From SG8-4 sp964598225 (lineage in GTDB: Bacteria; Planctomycetota; Phycisphaerae; Sedimentisphaerales; Anaerobacaceae), in the NCBI GenBank assembly GCA_964598225.1, contig CAZRBG010000076.1:1-22291 (forward strand): a stretch of 22,291 nt of DNA. The letters are read 5' to 3'. A program made the translations under genes and the position numbers. The notes under the pieces were generated by a model. The model did not search any database. It had not been told where the DNA came from and saw only the letters and a program-made list of their open reading frames with translations. Positions within the stretch are counted from its first letter, which is position 1. Every line of letters starts with the position of its first letter. Positions 21,633 through 22,291 of this stretch are shown one piece after another.

Positions 21633-22291
21633 CACAACGTCGGCTTCTCTGAATTGAGACCGAACCTCAGCGTGGGCTTGCCCTTACCGTTGAATCCGAA
21701 CTACTTTTGACGGCATAGGGCCCAGTTCAGATATTTTTCGGTCGCTTCTTTCAGTACGTTGCCGCAATGCGTTCGCACCATCACTATGTGATGCTCCAAG
21801 CCTTTCCCGGCAGAGGCGAGCCGGCAATTCTCTGAGCCGAGGTGCAGAAACGGCACAGAGCATCTTAACCCGAAATGCGAAGGCTTGCCCATGAGTCACA
21901 TGTCGCGGGCGCTGCAAAAATAAATCAGAAAATTTAAAAAATACGTACTTTCCCTAATGGACAAAACCGAATATGACATTATACTTTGTCACCAAAGGAG
22001 TCTATATTCAGGCGAATAAATTAGAATGTAGGCGATTTTTCCGCAGCATAGTGTCACCGAATCGCAGCGGGATTTCGGCACTGTGTATTCGGTGTTTCTG
22101 TTTCTAAGTGAAGTTCCTTGTCAGCAAGTTCTATACTTACTTGCATTGTTGAATACGTACATTGCTTTTTGACTTTACTGAGAAGTTACGTGTGGAAAAT
22201 GTTTTTTGACAGTCAGACAGGTTATGTATACTCTCGCCTTAGGATCGTGCACGAAATAACTTCCCGATTTCATGGGGATAGTTCCGTCGGA
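21633..22291. other. Right-end intergenic region
   Basis: No gene can be supported. The first part (to about 21911) is GC-rich and covered by two overlapping minus-strand frames of 63 and 77 codons, neither with a ribosome binding site. It contains the short dyad CATCAC-TAT-GTGATG and could be a decayed gene or a structured RNA. From 21912 it is AT-rich. A possible promoter near 22206 points out of the window. Confidence 0.4.
22206..22232 (+). promoter_or_regulatory. Possible sigma-70-type promoter at the window edge
   Basis: TTGACA (22206-22211) and TATACT (22227-22232) are near-consensus boxes, but the 15-base spacing is shorter than the ideal 17. No downstream gene is visible before the window ends, so its target is unknown. 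Confidence 0.3.

Noticed and set aside
17927..21911. 15-base sequence CACATGTCGCGGGCG shared by 17927-17941 and 21897-21911
   Set aside because: One such match in a window this size, counting all position pairs, is not far from chance expectation, and the flanks do not align.
20375..21947. AAAAAATACGTA at 20375-20386 and 21936-21947 as a shared regulatory motif
   Set aside because: A 12-base AT-rich match is expected by chance here, and the second copy precedes no visible gene.

Overview
This window most likely comes from a member of the Planctomycetota, probably Phycisphaerae-like. The evidence is a Tat-exported Gfo/Idh/MocA oxidoreductase, a conserved planctomycete-type protein with a STGPKT..EGK N-terminus, many small lipoproteins, and roomy intergenic spaces carrying short palindromes. 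No rRNA, tRNA, CRISPR array, transposase or integrase was recognised, so the placement is an inference from protein style.

Left half (about 0.66-10.25 kb, + strand): a complete ammonium assimilation cluster, amt - glnK (PII) - glnA (GS type I) - gltB - gltD. Amt imports ammonium, PII reports nitrogen and carbon status to Amt and other targets, GlnA makes glutamine, and GltBD turns glutamine plus 2-oxoglutarate into two glutamates. A near-consensus sigma-54 promoter lies just upstream of amt and moves the amt start to a GTG at 735. PII has Phe at position 51, where the modifiable Tyr normally sits. GlnA keeps the Tyr of its adenylylation motif. The 329-base gap before gltB holds a large nested hairpin with a GAAA tetraloop followed by a T-rich run, either the glnA terminator or a leader element. 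Before this cluster, a 53-aa unknown gene lies on the minus strand at 34-195.

Middle (10.25-13.53 kb, minus strand): a small His-rich lipoprotein, an unexplained GC-rich segment, a DJ-1/PfpI-family gene followed 20 bases later by a Tat-signal Gfo/Idh/MocA oxidoreductase, and a small single-pass membrane protein.

Restriction-modification island (about 13.74-16.63 kb, + strand): an AT-richer two-gene cassette with a putative PD-(D/E)XK type II restriction endonuclease and a beta-class N6-adenine DNA methyltransferase. The methyltransferase carries a degenerate duplicate of its own fold at the N-terminus and a homing-endonuclease-associated repeat at the C-terminus. A 46-codon reading frame overlaps the nuclease start. 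This cassette is the best candidate for something not well described.

Right end (17.2-22.29 kb): a planctomycete-type conserved protein with a low-complexity tail, preceded by a pair of near-identical 17-base palindromes. Then comes an envelope-protein neighbourhood: a DUF4056-like lipoprotein and an outer-membrane beta-barrel candidate on the minus strand, and two small lipoproteins on the plus strand. The last 660 bases hold no gene that can be supported.
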